This document shows positions 1-8,928 of a stretch of DNA of 64,000 nucleotides, piece by piece. The notes under the pieces were generated by a model. It was not told the origin of the DNA. It did not search any database and saw only the letters and a program-made list of their open reading frames with translations. The translations under genes were made by a program, and so were the position numbers. This DNA comes from an uncultured Thermoanaerobaculia bacterium. GTDB lineage: Bacteria > Acidobacteriota > Thermoanaerobaculia > Multivoradales > Multivoraceae. Numbering within the stretch: the stretch's first letter is position 1; the number at the start of each line of letters is the position of its first letter. Location of the stretch: contig OX638294.1 of the NCBI GenBank assembly GCA_951812325.1, positions 1,714,859-1,778,858 on the forward strand, read 5' to 3'.

Positions 1-2
1 GG

Positions 3-95
3 CAGGATCAGGGCCTGGTTGCCGGCGTTCTCGGACTCACCGTCCTGGTGTCCGTCGCGCGGCAGGTGCGCAAGCGCGGGGGTTCAGGCCACTAG
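3..95 (+). CDS. C-terminus of a membrane protein (partial)
   Basis: An open frame enters from the left edge and ends at the TAG at 93-95. The visible 30 residues hold a hydrophobic stretch (GLVAGVLGLTVLVSVA) followed by a basic tail (RQVRKRGGSGH). That is typical of a last membrane helix with a positive-inside cytoplasmic end. The family cannot be named. The stop codon is followed directly by CAGCCCGTGG, the same sequence as the terminal repeat of the MITE-like elements elsewhere in this window. Confidence 0.5.
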   Translation, partial: QDQGLVAGVLGLTVLVSVARQVRKRGGSGH

Positions 96-112
96 CAGCC
101 CGTGGCGGCATG
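96..112 (+). repeat. remnant of a MITE/IS terminal repeat
   Basis: CAGCCCGTGGCGGCATG starts one base after the TAG stop of the upstream gene. Its first 12-13 bases match the left terminal repeat of the elements at 28821, 40031 and 19814. Homology stops after that, so it is a solo end at most and could be partly chance. Confidence 0.3.
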
Positions 113-215
113 GCGCCGGTGAACGGGCCAATCATCCACCGACCACCTGACGAACGCACTCACTGCAACCAACGAGGACTCACGATTCGTTGCAGAATCG
201 GATACGAGACCGCCG

Positions 216-2756
216 ATGAACGCCCGCCTCAGGATCGCCGCCGCGCTCGCCGCGTCACTGCTGGTCTCGGCGGCCGGCGGCCTGCCGACCACCGAAGAGA
301 AGCGGCCCGACGATCCGGGTGAACCGTCCGATGCACCCGAGAAGGCGAGTCCGAAACCACTCGACTCCCGCTTCGTCCGCTGGCTGGAGCGGGTCGGCCC
401 GCTGATCAGCGACGAGGAGCGCGCGTTCTTCGTCGGCCTGCCCGAGGACTATCGCCGCGAAGCGTTCATCCAGGCGTTCTGGAAGGCGCGCGACCCCGAC
501 CCGAGAACCCCGCTCAACGAGCTCCAGGTCCTCTGGGAGGACCGGGTCGACGCCGTGCTCTCCCAATGGGGCACGCTGGAGGACGCGCGAGCCCTGTTCT
601 ACCTTCTCAACGGACCGCCGGGCCGCTTCACTCTCCCGGACGGTCGGACCGCTTCCTACTGCCTCTCGCGGGCCAGGGAACTGGAGATCTGGTTCTACGG
701 CGGCAGCGACCGCACCGCCCGCCACTTCGTCGTCATCTTCCTGGCCACGAGCCGCAACCAGCCCTACGTCTTGTGGCACGAGAGCGCCGCGCGGCGGGCA
801 GTGTCTCGCCGCGGGCTGCCGACGACGAACATCGCCCTGCTGTGCGCCGACGAGTGGCTCGGTTGGGCCGCACAGGCGCTCGGACGCGACCTCGCCGGCA
901 GAAGCGTCATCGACGAGGTGTCCGGCCCGCCCGAACCGCCCGCGGAGTGGCTCGCGACCTTCGCCGCCTTCAACACCGACGTCCCGGAGGGCGCCCCCCG
1001 CTTCGACATCGAGATCCAATGGGACTATCCGGGCCGCAACCAGACGCGCACCGTGACTCACGGCCTGGTCATGGTGCCCGGCCCCGGCGCGGGCCGCAGG
1101 AGCTTCCAGGAACGCGAATACCACAGCTTCCACATGATCGGCGAAGTCCTCCGCGGCGAACAGCTGTTCGAGACCTTCCGCTACCGCTTCGAGCTGCCCG
1201 CGAGCGGCAACGGCGAGGACCCGATCCCGCTCGTCTTCAGCCGCTACCTGCGGCCCGGCGAGGTCCGGATCCGGCTCAGGATCGAAGATGTCTTCGGCCA
1301 GCAGTTCGCCGCGGTCAACGAAACGATCGACGTGCCGAGCCTCGAAGAGGCGCAGTCGCTGCGCAGGACCATCCTGGAGACCTTCCCGGCTCTCGCAGAA
1401 GCGAACCAGGCAGCGGCGCGCGGCGAGCGCCTGCTCCGACTCGTGCCGCCGCGGAATGAACGGCTGCGCGTCGGCATGGTGCGCTTCTCCACCCATGCGA
1501 TCGGCGACTTCGACGCCGTCGCCTTCTCGCTCGACGGCCGCGAGATCCTGCGCAAGCGCCGCCCGCCGTTCGGCGTCGAGTTGGACCTGGGCTCACACCC
1601 GACCGAACACCGGATCCGGGTGGAAGGCCTCAAGGACGGCAAGGTCGTCGCCTCGGACGAGATGTCAGTCAACCGCGGCGGCCAGCGTTTCCGGGCCCGC
1701 TTCATCGAACCGCGGTCCGGTGAGCAGTACCTGCAGAGCACGCGCGCGGTCGTCGAGATCGCGGTACCGGACGGCGAAGCGATCGAGCGCCTCGAACTGT
1801 TCCTGGGGGAGGAGCGGATCGCGACGCTCTACCAGCCACCATGGGTCCAGCCTGTCGTGCTCGACGGTCCGAGCCTGACCTACCTCCGCACAGCCGCTTT
1901 TCTGGCCGACGGCAGCAGCACCGAGGACGTCGTCTTCATCAACAGTCCGGGCCCGGTCGAACGGATCGACGTGCAATACGTCGAGCTCTTCGCCAGCGTC
2001 GTCGACGAACGGGGGCGGCCGATTCCGGAGCTGGAGCGGAATCGCTTCCGCATCATCGAAGACGGCGTCCGGCAGACGGTGCGCCGCTTCGAATGGGTGG
2101 ACGACACGCCCTTCCACGCCGGCCTCCTGCTCGACACGTCGGCTTCGATGCAGGACTCGATCGAGCAGGTGCGGGCCGCCGCCCAACGCTTCGTCGACAA
2201 CACCCTCGAGCCCAGAGACCGGATGGCGGTCCTCGCCTTCGCCAACCGCGCCAGGGTCGAGAGCCGGTTCACCAAGGACCGGGGCCAACTCGCGCGGGCA
2301 CTGGCGGGCCTCAGGGCGACCGGCACGACATCGCTCTACGACAGCCTCGTCTTCGCTCTCAGCTACTTCGACGGCATCAGCGGCCAGAAGGCGCTGCTGC
2401 TCCTGTCCGACGGCAAGGACGAGAACAGCTCCTTCACGTTCGAGAGCGCGCTCGAGACCGCGCAGCGTTCGGGCGTGACGATCTACGCCATCGGCCTCAA
2501 GCGTGCGGCCAGAGACCGCAACACGCGGCGCGTCCTCGAGCGCATTGCCGAAGAGACCGGCGGGCAGGCCTTCCTGATCGAAGACGTGGATGAACTCGAT
2601 GCGGTCTACGACCAGATCGAACGGGAACTCCGCAACCGCTACCTGCTCACCTACCAGTCGACCAGCAACAAGCCCGAGAGCGACTTCCGGGTGATCCGGG
2701 TGGAAGTGGACCGCCGCGGCGCCGAAGTGCGAACGATGTCCGGCTACTACCCCTAA
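216..2756 (+). CDS. GWxTD-like and VWFA-related domain protein
   Basis: An 846-residue protein with an N-terminal signal-like segment (LRIAAALAASLLVSAAGG), so probably exported. Residues about 50-200 resemble the GWxTD region (EDYRREAFIQAFWKARDPDP, then LLNGPPG), although the exact GWxTD motif is not intact. The last 230 residues form a VWFA-related domain with a MIDAS-type DTSAS at about residue 640 (LLLDTSASMQDS) and LLLLSDGKDENS later. This two-part layout is common in Acidobacteriota and its function is unknown there. Metal-dependent adhesion or protein binding is inferred from the VWFA fold. The ATG has only weak purine-rich sequence upstream. The next gene is convergent and ends 27 bp away. 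Confidence 0.8.
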   Translation: MNARLRIAAALAASLLVSAAGGLPTTEEKRPDDPGEPSDAPEKASPKPLDSRFVRWLERVGPLISDEERAFFVGLPEDYRREAFIQAFWKARDPDPRTPLNELQVLWEDRVDAVLSQWGTLEDARALFYLLNGPPGRFTLPDGRTASYCLSRARELEIWFYGGSDRTARHFVVIFLATSRNQPYVLWHESAARRAVSRRGLPTTNIALLCADEWLGWAAQALGRDLAGRSVIDEVSGPPEPPAEWLATFAAFNTDVPEGAPRFDIEIQWDYPGRNQTRTVTHGLVMVPGPGAGRRSFQEREYHSFHMIGEVLRGEQLFETFRYRFELPASGNGEDPIPLVFSRYLRPGEVRIRLRIEDVFGQQFAAVNETIDVPSLEEAQSLRRTILETFPALAEANQAAARGERLLRLVPPRNERLRVGMVRFSTHAIGDFDAVAFSLDGREILRKRRPPFGVELDLGSHPTEHRIRVEGLKDGKVVASDEMSVNRGGQRFRARFIEPRSGEQYLQSTRAVVEIAVPDGEAIERLELFLGEERIATLYQPPWVQPVVLDGPSLTYLRTAAFLADGSSTEDVVFINSPGPVERIDVQYVELFASVVDERGRPIPELERNRFRIIEDGVRQTVRRFEWVDDTPFHAGLLLDTSASMQDSIEQVRAAAQRFVDNTLEPRDRMAVLAFANRARVESRFTKDRGQLARALAGLRATGTTSLYDSLVFALSYFDGISGQKALLLLSDGKDENSSFTFESALETAQRSGVTIYAIGLKRAARDRNTRRVLERIAEETGGQAFLIEDVDELDAVYDQIERELRNRYLLTYQSTSNKPESDFRVIRVEVDRRGAEVRTMSGYYP

Positions 2757-2783
2757 AGGGCGCTGGCCGCGGCCAACCGGCAG

Positions 2784-4310
2784 TCACGCCGACACTGCCT
2801 CCTCGCCGAACCGCTCCACCGCTTCCAGCGTCTCCCGCACGTCGTCCCAACTCGTCGAGTGGTTGATGATGCAGAGTCGGAGCGAGAAGGTCCCGTGGAG
2901 CGAGGTAGACGAAACGAACGCCCGGCCATCCCAGAAGAGACGGGCCAGGACCTCCCGGTTGACGTCCTCGAGCGTCTCGTCCTTCAGGCCGGCGCCTGCG
3001 GGGTTCACCCGCATGCAGACGATCCCAAGTGACGCCGGCGTCAGCAGTTCCAGGGTCCGACTCTCCTGAACCCAGGCCTCGGCTCGCTTCGAGAGCTCCA
3101 TCCCCTTGGACACGGCCCGCCTGAACGCGGACATGCCGAACGTCTGAATCGACATCCAGATCTTCAAGGCCCGGAACGAGCGGCTCAACTGAAGACCACG
3201 ATCGTTGATGTTCGGGTGGTTCGCGCCCCAGATCGTGTCCTGGAGCACCGTCGTGCCGAAGGCGAAGACATCTTCGAGCTTGCTGGCATCCTTGACCAGC
3301 AGGCAGCCCACCTCGTACGGCTGGAAGAGCCACTTGTGCGGGTCCAGGCCGATCGAGTCGGCGCGCTCGATTCCGGCGAGGAGCCGGGCGCCGTCCCGGC
3401 TGAGCGCGGCGAAACCACCGTAGGCGGCGTCGACATGCAACCAGATGTCCTCCGCCTCGCAGAAGTCCGCCATCTCCTGGAGCGGGTCGATCGCTCCGGT
3501 GCTGGGCGCCCCGGCGTTGGCGCAGATCGCCATGGGCTGGTAGCCCGCGGCGCGATCCTCGGCGACCGCGCGCGCCAGAGCCTTCATGTCCAGACGGGAC
3601 TCCCCGTCGGTCGCGACCATGCGGACTCCCTCCCGTCGGATGCCGACGATCACTGCCGCACGCGCCTGCGCACTGTGGCTCTGGTCGCTCATGTAGACGG
3701 ACGGGCGCTCCGGATTGCCGGCCGCTTCCCGGGCAGCGACGAAGGCGTCCACGCTGGCGGCGGAGCCGCCGCTGGTCAGCAATCCCCCGGCACTCTCCGG
3801 GTAGCCGAGCCAGCGCCGGAACCAGTCCAGGACGACGAGTTCGACCTGGCTCGGACCGCTCGCGACCAGCCAGGTGCAGGCGTTCACGTTCCAGGCGGAG
3901 GCCAGGAAATCCGCGACGACCCCAGGCCAGGTCGGCTCCGAAGGAACGAACCCGAAACAGCGGGGATGGTCCAGGCGTGTCGTCATCGGGAGGATGTCGT
4001 CTACGGCCCGCCGCAGGACCTCCTCGGCCGGGCGGCCATTTTCTGGCGGCTTCTCGAGTAACAGGCGCTCGAGCCCCTCCTTGAATTCTCCGTCCCAGGC
4101 GTTCTCGCGAGGCAGGCTCTCGATCCGCGCCACCGCGAGTTCCGCCGCCTTGCCGGCTAGAGCCAGCATGGCTTCAGACGACATCTGCAGGTCGGAACGG
4201 CCTGCGGCCTCATCGGCGGCCCGGGGGGCCTCTCCTCCCCTGCCGCCCTCTCCGGACTGGTCCATGCCGTTCGACCCTACCGCGTCAGCACAGTGACTCA
4301 GCGACATCAC
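2784..4310 (-). CDS. PLP-dependent group II decarboxylase
   Basis: 508 residues of the aromatic-L-amino-acid/glutamate decarboxylase type. The PLP lysine is in LDPHKWLFQPYE, preceded by the HVDAAYGGF aspartate motif, and SGGSAASVDAF lies in the cofactor pocket region. It should decarboxylate an amino acid in the cytoplasm; the substrate cannot be read from sequence. The GTG start (4310) overlaps the TGA stop of the upstream LLM gene (GAGTGATG), which indicates translational coupling. An in-frame ATG (4307) and a second ATG at MDQSGEGG, near 4265, are alternative starts. Length is normal for the family. Confidence 0.85.
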   Translation of the reverse strand: MMSLSHCADAVGSNGMDQSGEGGRGGEAPRAADEAAGRSDLQMSSEAMLALAGKAAELAVARIESLPRENAWDGEFKEGLERLLLEKPPENGRPAEEVLRRAVDDILPMTTRLDHPRCFGFVPSEPTWPGVVADFLASAWNVNACTWLVASGPSQVELVVLDWFRRWLGYPESAGGLLTSGGSAASVDAFVAAREAAGNPERPSVYMSDQSHSAQARAAVIVGIRREGVRMVATDGESRLDMKALARAVAEDRAAGYQPMAICANAGAPSTGAIDPLQEMADFCEAEDIWLHVDAAYGGFAALSRDGARLLAGIERADSIGLDPHKWLFQPYEVGCLLVKDASKLEDVFAFGTTVLQDTIWGANHPNINDRGLQLSRSFRALKIWMSIQTFGMSAFRRAVSKGMELSKRAEAWVQESRTLELLTPASLGIVCMRVNPAGAGLKDETLEDVNREVLARLFWDGRAFVSSTSLHGTFSLRLCIINHSTSWDDVRETLEAVERFGEEAVSA

Positions 4311-5227
4311 TCAGCGGCAGTCACTCGGCGGAAGGCCGGCGCCACTTCCTCGATGAACCGATCGAGGACGTCCTTCTGCCGGTCCTTGCCGCCGAGGTTG
4401 AAGGCCGGGACGATGAACTCGTCCACCCCGGCGTCCCGATAGGCGCCGACCGCGTCGACGATCCGGGGCACGCCGCCGATGTTCGAGGGCATCGCAGTGC
4501 CGCGCGCTCGCGTCTTCGCCAGGAAAGTCTCATCGTCGCTCAGGAACAGCAGCGCAACCGCCGAGCGTTCGACCTCGGCCGGGTCGCGTCCGACATTCTC
4601 GCAGTGGGCGTCGAGCACCGCCATCTTGTGCTCGAGAATCTCCACCGTGCCCCAGACGTTCCACTCGTCGGCATGCTGCGCGGTGATCCGCAGGGTCACC
4701 TTCTCGCCGCCGCCGCCGATCATCAGCGGCAGCGGGTCCTGGACCGGCTTGGGCTCCAGCGGCGCACCGACCAGTTGATACGCATCGCCAACGAAATCCG
4801 CGCTCTGACGCCCATAGAGCGCCTTGATCACCCGGCACGCCTCGTCGAGTCGGCGAAGCCGCTCGCCCAGCGTGTAGAAGGGGATGCCGTAGGCCAGGTG
4901 CTCGTTCTCCTGCCAGCCGGCGCCCAGGCCCAGCACGACGCGGCCACCGGAAATGTGGTCGATCGTCGCCGCCATCTTCGCCAGCACCGCCGGATGCCGG
5001 TAGGTGTTCCCCGTGACCAGCGGACCGAGGCGCACCCGCGGCACCGCCGCCGCCAGCGCCGCGATCGTGGTCCAGCTCTCCGCCCACGGCGCCGACGTGT
5101 CCTCGCCGTTCGGCATGAAGTGGTCGGCGTACCAGATGCCGTCCCAGCCGGTTGCCTCGACATGCCGGCACATCTCCAGCAGCTCGGGCCAGGGCATCGT
5201 GGGGGCGGGCCAGTAGCTGAATCGCAT
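4307..5227 (-). CDS. LLM-class flavin/F420-dependent oxidoreductase
   Basis: 306 residues from the ATG at 5227 (MRFSYWPAPTMPWPELLEMC). This start is preferred over a longer open frame because CGGAG lies 8-9 nt upstream and luciferase-like proteins begin this way. Typical LLM motifs are seen: GWDGIWYADHF, RVRLGPLVTGNTYRHP, GGRVVLGLGAGW and GGGGEKVTL. A cytoplasmic oxidoreductase using F420H2 or FMN; substrate unknown. It overlaps the downstream decarboxylase by the stop/start pair, so the two are probably one operon. A broken duplicate of part of this gene lies at 25957-26113. Confidence 0.85.
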   Translation of the reverse strand: MRFSYWPAPTMPWPELLEMCRHVEATGWDGIWYADHFMPNGEDTSAPWAESWTTIAALAAAVPRVRLGPLVTGNTYRHPAVLAKMAATIDHISGGRVVLGLGAGWQENEHLAYGIPFYTLGERLRRLDEACRVIKALYGRQSADFVGDAYQLVGAPLEPKPVQDPLPLMIGGGGEKVTLRITAQHADEWNVWGTVEILEHKMAVLDAHCENVGRDPAEVERSAVALLFLSDDETFLAKTRARGTAMPSNIGGVPRIVDAVGAYRDAGVDEFIVPAFNLGGKDRQKDVLDRFIEEVAPAFRRVTAAE

Positions 5228-5535
5228 TCGCGGAACTCCGTGCAGGTCTGGAACGGACGGTGAGGCGCGGACGTTACCGCGAATGCGTGCAGGTCGGAAA
5301 CGCTGCGGAAGCGCAGCAGAAACGCAGCAGACCAGATCCGCCGCTTCGCCGGGAGTCCTCCCGCGTGGGGATCGCTGGAGCTCGCACGGCCCCATGCAGC
5401 CGACATCGAACGAGCGTCCACCCGCACGGAGACCACTGCGAAACCCCTCTCGCGGCGCGGGCAACGTTCAGCACGCCGCGCATCGTGCTGGCCGGCGACG
5501 GCCCGCGGCCCTCCAATACGTCGTCGGCGCCGCGA
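5228..5535. other. intergenic stretch, no gene seen
   Basis: About 308 bp between two minus-strand genes. It holds an imperfect direct repeat, GTGCAGGTC, at about 5240 and 5286. The string CCCCATGCAGCCGACATCG near 5391 recurs, slightly changed, near 26096 beside the broken copy of the LLM gene, so this upstream region was duplicated with it. No convincing coding frame or RNA fold is visible. Confidence 0.5.
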
Positions 5536-6054
5536 CTACCGGAATCTCCAACCTTCGGCCTCTGCCGCGAGCACGATGCCGGCACACGCGAGGGCGTCCG
5601 AACCCGCGTCATGGTGCCGGAGAGGGATGTCCAGACGACGACAGACATTGGGCAGGCTGGCCGACGCGACATCCCATCGAGCCCTGGCCAGCTCCACGGT
5701 ACAAACGAAGCGCTTTCGGGGCGCGCGCAGGCGATTTCGCGCGCAGCAGGCGTTCAGCACGCGACGGTCGAACTTCGCGTTGTGCGCCGCCATGAACCGC
5801 GCCGGGCCGAGCCATCCTCGCAGAATCGGCCAGAGATCAGCGAAGGTCGGCGCCTCCCGCACGTCTTCCCAGCTCAGGCCGTGAATCCCCGTGAACGTGA
5901 AGCGCCTGCCGGGAGGCCGGATCAGGTAACTCCGCGACTGGACGACCTGGCCGCCGCTGCAAGCCGCAAGCCCGACCGCGCAAGCACTGTCATGGCGCGA
6001 GTTCGCGATCTCGAAGTCGATCGCCACGAAGGAATCTGTCGCGTCGAATACCAT
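5536..6054 (-). CDS. DnaQ-like DEDDh 3'-5' exonuclease
   Basis: 172 residues, a stand-alone exonuclease domain. The DEDDh set is complete: D13 and E15 (AIDFE), D96 (HNAKFDR), and H148 with D153 (HHDAGSDAL). It should degrade single-stranded DNA 3' ends with two metal ions. The gene is divergent from cas3 with only 29 bp between the start codons, so the two share promoter space. DEDDh exonucleases are known to trim prespacers for Cas1-Cas2 and are fused to Cas2 in some type I-E systems, which makes a role in adaptation attractive here. General DNA repair use remains possible. Confidence 0.8.
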   Translation of the reverse strand: MVFDATDSFVAIDFEIANSRHDSACAVGLAACSGGQVVQSRSYLIRPPGRRFTFTGIHGLSWEDVREAPTFADLWPILRGWLGPARFMAAHNAKFDRRVLNACCARNRLRAPRKRFVCTVELARARWDVASASLPNVCRRLDIPLRHHDAGSDALACAGIVLAAEAEGWRFR

Positions 6055-6083
6055 GCCAAGCCGATACTAGCGGTGCGCCTCGG

Positions 6084-8708
6084 GTGCGCCTGACAGTGAA
6101 AACCGAGGACCTTCGCGTGGACGCATGGGGCAAGTTCGACCAGGAAACGGGTGACTTCCATCGCCTCGAACATCACTGCGCCGACGTAGCGGCCTGCTTC
6201 GAAGCGCTGCTCCGCGAGCCTGTGCTGCGGGCCCGGTTCGCACGGGCGACCGGAGCAACGGAGCTCGACGACACGACCGCCGCCAGGTTGACGTACATCT
6301 GCTTTCTGCATGACTTCGGCAAACTCAACGTCGGCTTTCAGTTCAAAGTGCCACACCCCAATGGAACAACGGGACGTCGCCCGCGGCCAGCCGGCCACAT
6401 CGCGGAAGCACTCCTCTGCTTCGAGCAGCCCGACCTCTGCGAACTGCTGGGACTCCATCGCATCGTCGACGAGTGGGGGGACGGCGTCTGCCCTCTCCTC
6501 TATGCCGCACTGGCGCACCACGGCCGCCCGGCTCGCGGAGCCTCGCACGCAACTGGAGGCTCACCCAAGCTCTGGCAGCCCTACGCCGGCTATGAACCGC
6601 GGGCCATCGCACGGTCGCTCTACGACAGAGGGCTTGCCTGGTTCCCCAAGGCCTTCGAGACCGGCCCCCCGATTCCCGACGCACCGGCTCTGGCGCACCT
6701 CTTCGCCGGCGTCGTGGCCCTTGCTGACCAGCTCGGATCCGATGAGGACACGTTCGCGTTCGAGCCTCGCCCGGATCCTCGCTACATCGAGCGTGCCCGC
6801 CGCACTGCCGCCCGGACAGTCGAGCGCAAGGGGTTCATCCGGTCCGCTTGGGCGAGAGGCGCACCTGTCGCCGATGTGACGACGCTCTTCTCCCACCCTG
6901 AGCCGCGGCCTCTGCAAGTCGCTGCGGCTTCCGCTCCGCTCGACAAGTCCCTGTTGATTCTGGAGAGCGAGACCGGCTCAGGCAAAACGGAGGCGGCCGT
7001 TCTTCGGTTCGCTGCCCTTTGGCGGGCCGGCCTGGTTGACGGGCTCTACTTTGCGGTCCCCACACGCGCGGCGGCAAAGCAACTGCACGATCGGGTCCAG
7101 CGGGCCTTGGGCCGACTCTTCCCGCCGGCAGCCCGAGTGGAGGTCTCCCTGGCCGTTCCCGGGTATCTCCGGGCGGGCGAAGCCTTGGGACGGCGAACCG
7201 GGAGATTCGACGTGTATTGGGAGGACGACCCTGACGAGGCCACACGGCAGGCGCGCTGGTCGGCGGAAAGCGCCAGAAAGTTCCTGACGGCGCCAGCGGC
7301 AGTCGGGACCGTTGACCAGGCACTCCTTGCCGGCCTGCAGGTCAAGTGGGCCCATTTTCGCGCTGCCGCGCTCTCGCGAAGTCTGCTGGTAGTCGACGAA
7401 GTCCACGCGAGTGACGGCTACATGACGGAACTGCTGCACAACGTCCTGCATGGTCATCTCGCGCTCGGCGGCCACGCCATGCTCATGTCGGCGACCTTGG
7501 GTTCCGCGGCGGGCTCAAGGCTCGGCTCCAAATCCCGCCGACACGCCACGCCATCGCCAGGCGAGGCCGAAGCCATCCCCTATCCGGTTCTTACGATCGC
7601 GGACGGCGCCGGCGCCTCGCGGCTGTGTGCGATCCCAACGACCGGAAGGTCGAAGGTCGTCGCGCTGACCACCGCAGCTCTCCTGGAAGATCCAGGCGCA
7701 ATCGCCCGCAGGGCGGTCGCCGCGGCGGAGAAAGGCGCCAAGGTCCTCGTGATTCGCAACACGGTCAACAGTGCTCGAGCCGTGTTCGCCGCGCTGATGG
7801 CCCAAGGCGGCGCAGATCTGGCGCTCAAGGTCGCCGACGGGCCGGCCCTGCACCACAGCCGATTCGCCGCAGAGGACCGGAGACTGCTGGACGATGCCGT
7901 CGAACAGGAGCTGGGGAAGGAGAACCGCTCCGCTGGCGGCACAGTAGTCATCGGCACTCAGACGCTGGAGCAGTCGCTCGATATTGACGCCGACTACCTG
8001 ATCACCGACCTCTGTCCCGTAGACGTCCTGTTACAGCGGCTGGGACGACTTCATCGCCATGCCGCGGCGAAGCGACCAGCCGCCTTCACGGAACCTCGGT
8101 GCCTTGTGCTGGCGCCCGATTCCGGCCTCGAGGCCGGACTTGACGGGTCACTTCTCAAGCACGGTCTCGGCGTCTCGAGTCGTGGGGGAATCTACACCAA
8201 CCTCATCGGAATCGAGGCCACGCGACGACTCATCGGCGACCACCCGCGGTGGGCCGTGCCGACGATGAACCGGATGCTGGTCGAGCGCGGGACTCACCAT
8301 CAGGTACTGCGGGAACTGGCCGAGACACTTGGTGAGGGCTGGGTCTCGCACTTGACTGTGGTGCGCGGGAAGAACGCTGCCGCGGCTGGCGTAGCAAGAA
8401 ACCACGCGCTCACCCGAAGTGAGACCTTCGACCAGTACCTGGTCTTCCCCGACCTGGACCGGAAGGTGCGCACGCGGCTGGGCGAGGACGGCCCGCGAGT
8501 CGAACTGCCCTCCCCCGCGCTCGGGCCCTTCGGACATGAAGTGCGCACGTTCAACCTGCCAGCCCATCTGTTCCGGCACGGCTTGCCCGGGAAGGAGGAC
8601 GTGGAGGCCGCCAAGGCCGAGTCGTCCGGCCCCGGCGCACTGACTCTATCGGTCGGCGACCAGCGACTGATCTACGACCGGACCGGAATTCGACCCCGGG
8701 AGCCCTGA
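6084..8708 (+). CDS. cas3: Cas3 nuclease-helicase, type I-E
   Basis: 874 residues. The N-terminal HD nuclease has H30/H31 (LEHHCADVAA), H76-D77 (FLHDFGK) and ALAHHG. The helicase core has Walker A ETGSGKTEAAV (about 295), DEVH (about 438), MSATL, and motif VI in LLQRLGRLHRH. After Cascade binds a target, Cas3 is recruited and degrades DNA 3' to 5'. The start is GTG at 6084; an in-frame GTG at 6096 is an alternative. Cas3 stands first in the cas cluster, but a 416-bp RNA-coding gap separates it from cse1, so it is probably transcribed apart from Cascade. Confidence 0.95.
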   Translation: MRLTVKTEDLRVDAWGKFDQETGDFHRLEHHCADVAACFEALLREPVLRARFARATGATELDDTTAARLTYICFLHDFGKLNVGFQFKVPHPNGTTGRRPRPAGHIAEALLCFEQPDLCELLGLHRIVDEWGDGVCPLLYAALAHHGRPARGASHATGGSPKLWQPYAGYEPRAIARSLYDRGLAWFPKAFETGPPIPDAPALAHLFAGVVALADQLGSDEDTFAFEPRPDPRYIERARRTAARTVERKGFIRSAWARGAPVADVTTLFSHPEPRPLQVAAASAPLDKSLLILESETGSGKTEAAVLRFAALWRAGLVDGLYFAVPTRAAAKQLHDRVQRALGRLFPPAARVEVSLAVPGYLRAGEALGRRTGRFDVYWEDDPDEATRQARWSAESARKFLTAPAAVGTVDQALLAGLQVKWAHFRAAALSRSLLVVDEVHASDGYMTELLHNVLHGHLALGGHAMLMSATLGSAAGSRLGSKSRRHATPSPGEAEAIPYPVLTIADGAGASRLCAIPTTGRSKVVALTTAALLEDPGAIARRAVAAAEKGAKVLVIRNTVNSARAVFAALMAQGGADLALKVADGPALHHSRFAAEDRRLLDDAVEQELGKENRSAGGTVVIGTQTLEQSLDIDADYLITDLCPVDVLLQRLGRLHRHAAAKRPAAFTEPRCLVLAPDSGLEAGLDGSLLKHGLGVSSRGGIYTNLIGIEATRRLIGDHPRWAVPTMNRMLVERGTHHQVLRELAETLGEGWVSHLTVVRGKNAAAAGVARNHALTRSETFDQYLVFPDLDRKVRTRLGEDGPRVELPSPALGPFGHEVRTFNLPAHLFRHGLPGKEDVEAAKAESSGPGALTLSVGDQRLIYDRTGIRPREP

Positions 8709-8723
8709 ATCCCCCGACCCGGC

Positions 8724-8753
8724 TTGACATGCTCCGCAGCCATCGTCTAGAGT
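8724..8753 (+). promoter_or_regulatory. sigma70-like promoter of the toxin-like unit
   Basis: A perfect -35 TTGACA (8724-8729), an 18-bp spacer, and a -10 TAGAGT (8748-8753, 4 of 6 consensus). Transcription would start near 8760, about 20 nt before the mini-ORF at 8782. It lies 15 bp after the cas3 stop. Read-through from it could also feed cse1. Prediction only, but it is the best promoter seen in this locus. Confidence 0.6.
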
Positions 8754-8780
8754 CCTACCCGTGACCGAGGGAGGGCAAAT

Positions 8781-8812
8781 AATGTTCGTGGTGCAACGGA
8801 TGCTCTGTCCTA
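8781..8812 (+). promoter_or_regulatory. internal protospacer matched by the pseudo-spacer
   Basis: Bases 8783-8812 match the pseudo-spacer at 9052-9081 in 22 of 30 positions, same orientation. Taking 9053 as spacer position 1, positions 1-5, 7 and 8 match, which is the I-E seed, and mismatches fall at 6, 9, 12, 18, 23-25 and 28. Positions 6, 12 and 18 are flipped out in Cascade and need no pairing. The flanking trinucleotide in the PAM place is AAT. The site covers the mini-ORF start codon. Binding without strong Cas3 recruitment is the expected outcome (inference). Confidence 0.75.
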
Positions 8813-8928
8813 TGGTTGGGTGGCTGGCGACGGGCACAGCGACGTGCTGTGCACCTCCCACTCTGAAATCAAGAACTGCCGTAGTGACCCGTGGTCCAAG
8901 GTCAAGACGCATCGAGGAACGAAGGTGA
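8782..8928 (+). CDS. 48-codon mini-ORF, candidate CreT-like toxin unit
   Basis: ATG at 8782 follows GAGGGAGGG (8769-8776), a strong Shine-Dalgarno with good spacing. The frame begins MFVVQRMLCPMVGWLATGTA and ends in an Arg-rich tail (SRRIEERR) at TGA 8926-8928. Four rare-type Arg codons are present (AGA at codons 31 and 42, AGG at 40 and 48). In the founding haloarchaeal CreTA pair, CreT is an RNA with a strong SD and a tiny ORF that traps a rare Arg tRNA, so this arrangement fits by analogy. The peptide itself matches nothing I recognise. Its second half overlaps the tRNA-like fold, so the RNA rather than the peptide may be the active part. Confidence 0.5.
   Translation: MFVVQRMLCPMVGWLATGTATCCAPPTLKSRTAVVTRGPRSRRIEERR

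Noticed and set aside
255..1496. Minus-strand 413-codon frame opposite the VWFA gene
   Set aside because: Antisense shadow; the plus-strand product has family motifs.
2757..2783. GGCCGCGGCC palindrome as a bidirectional terminator between convergent genes
   Set aside because: The stem is short and no T-run follows; too weak to call.
5260..6093. Plus-strand 277-codon frame opposite the DnaQ-like gene
   Set aside because: The minus frame has the complete DEDDh motif set; this one has none.
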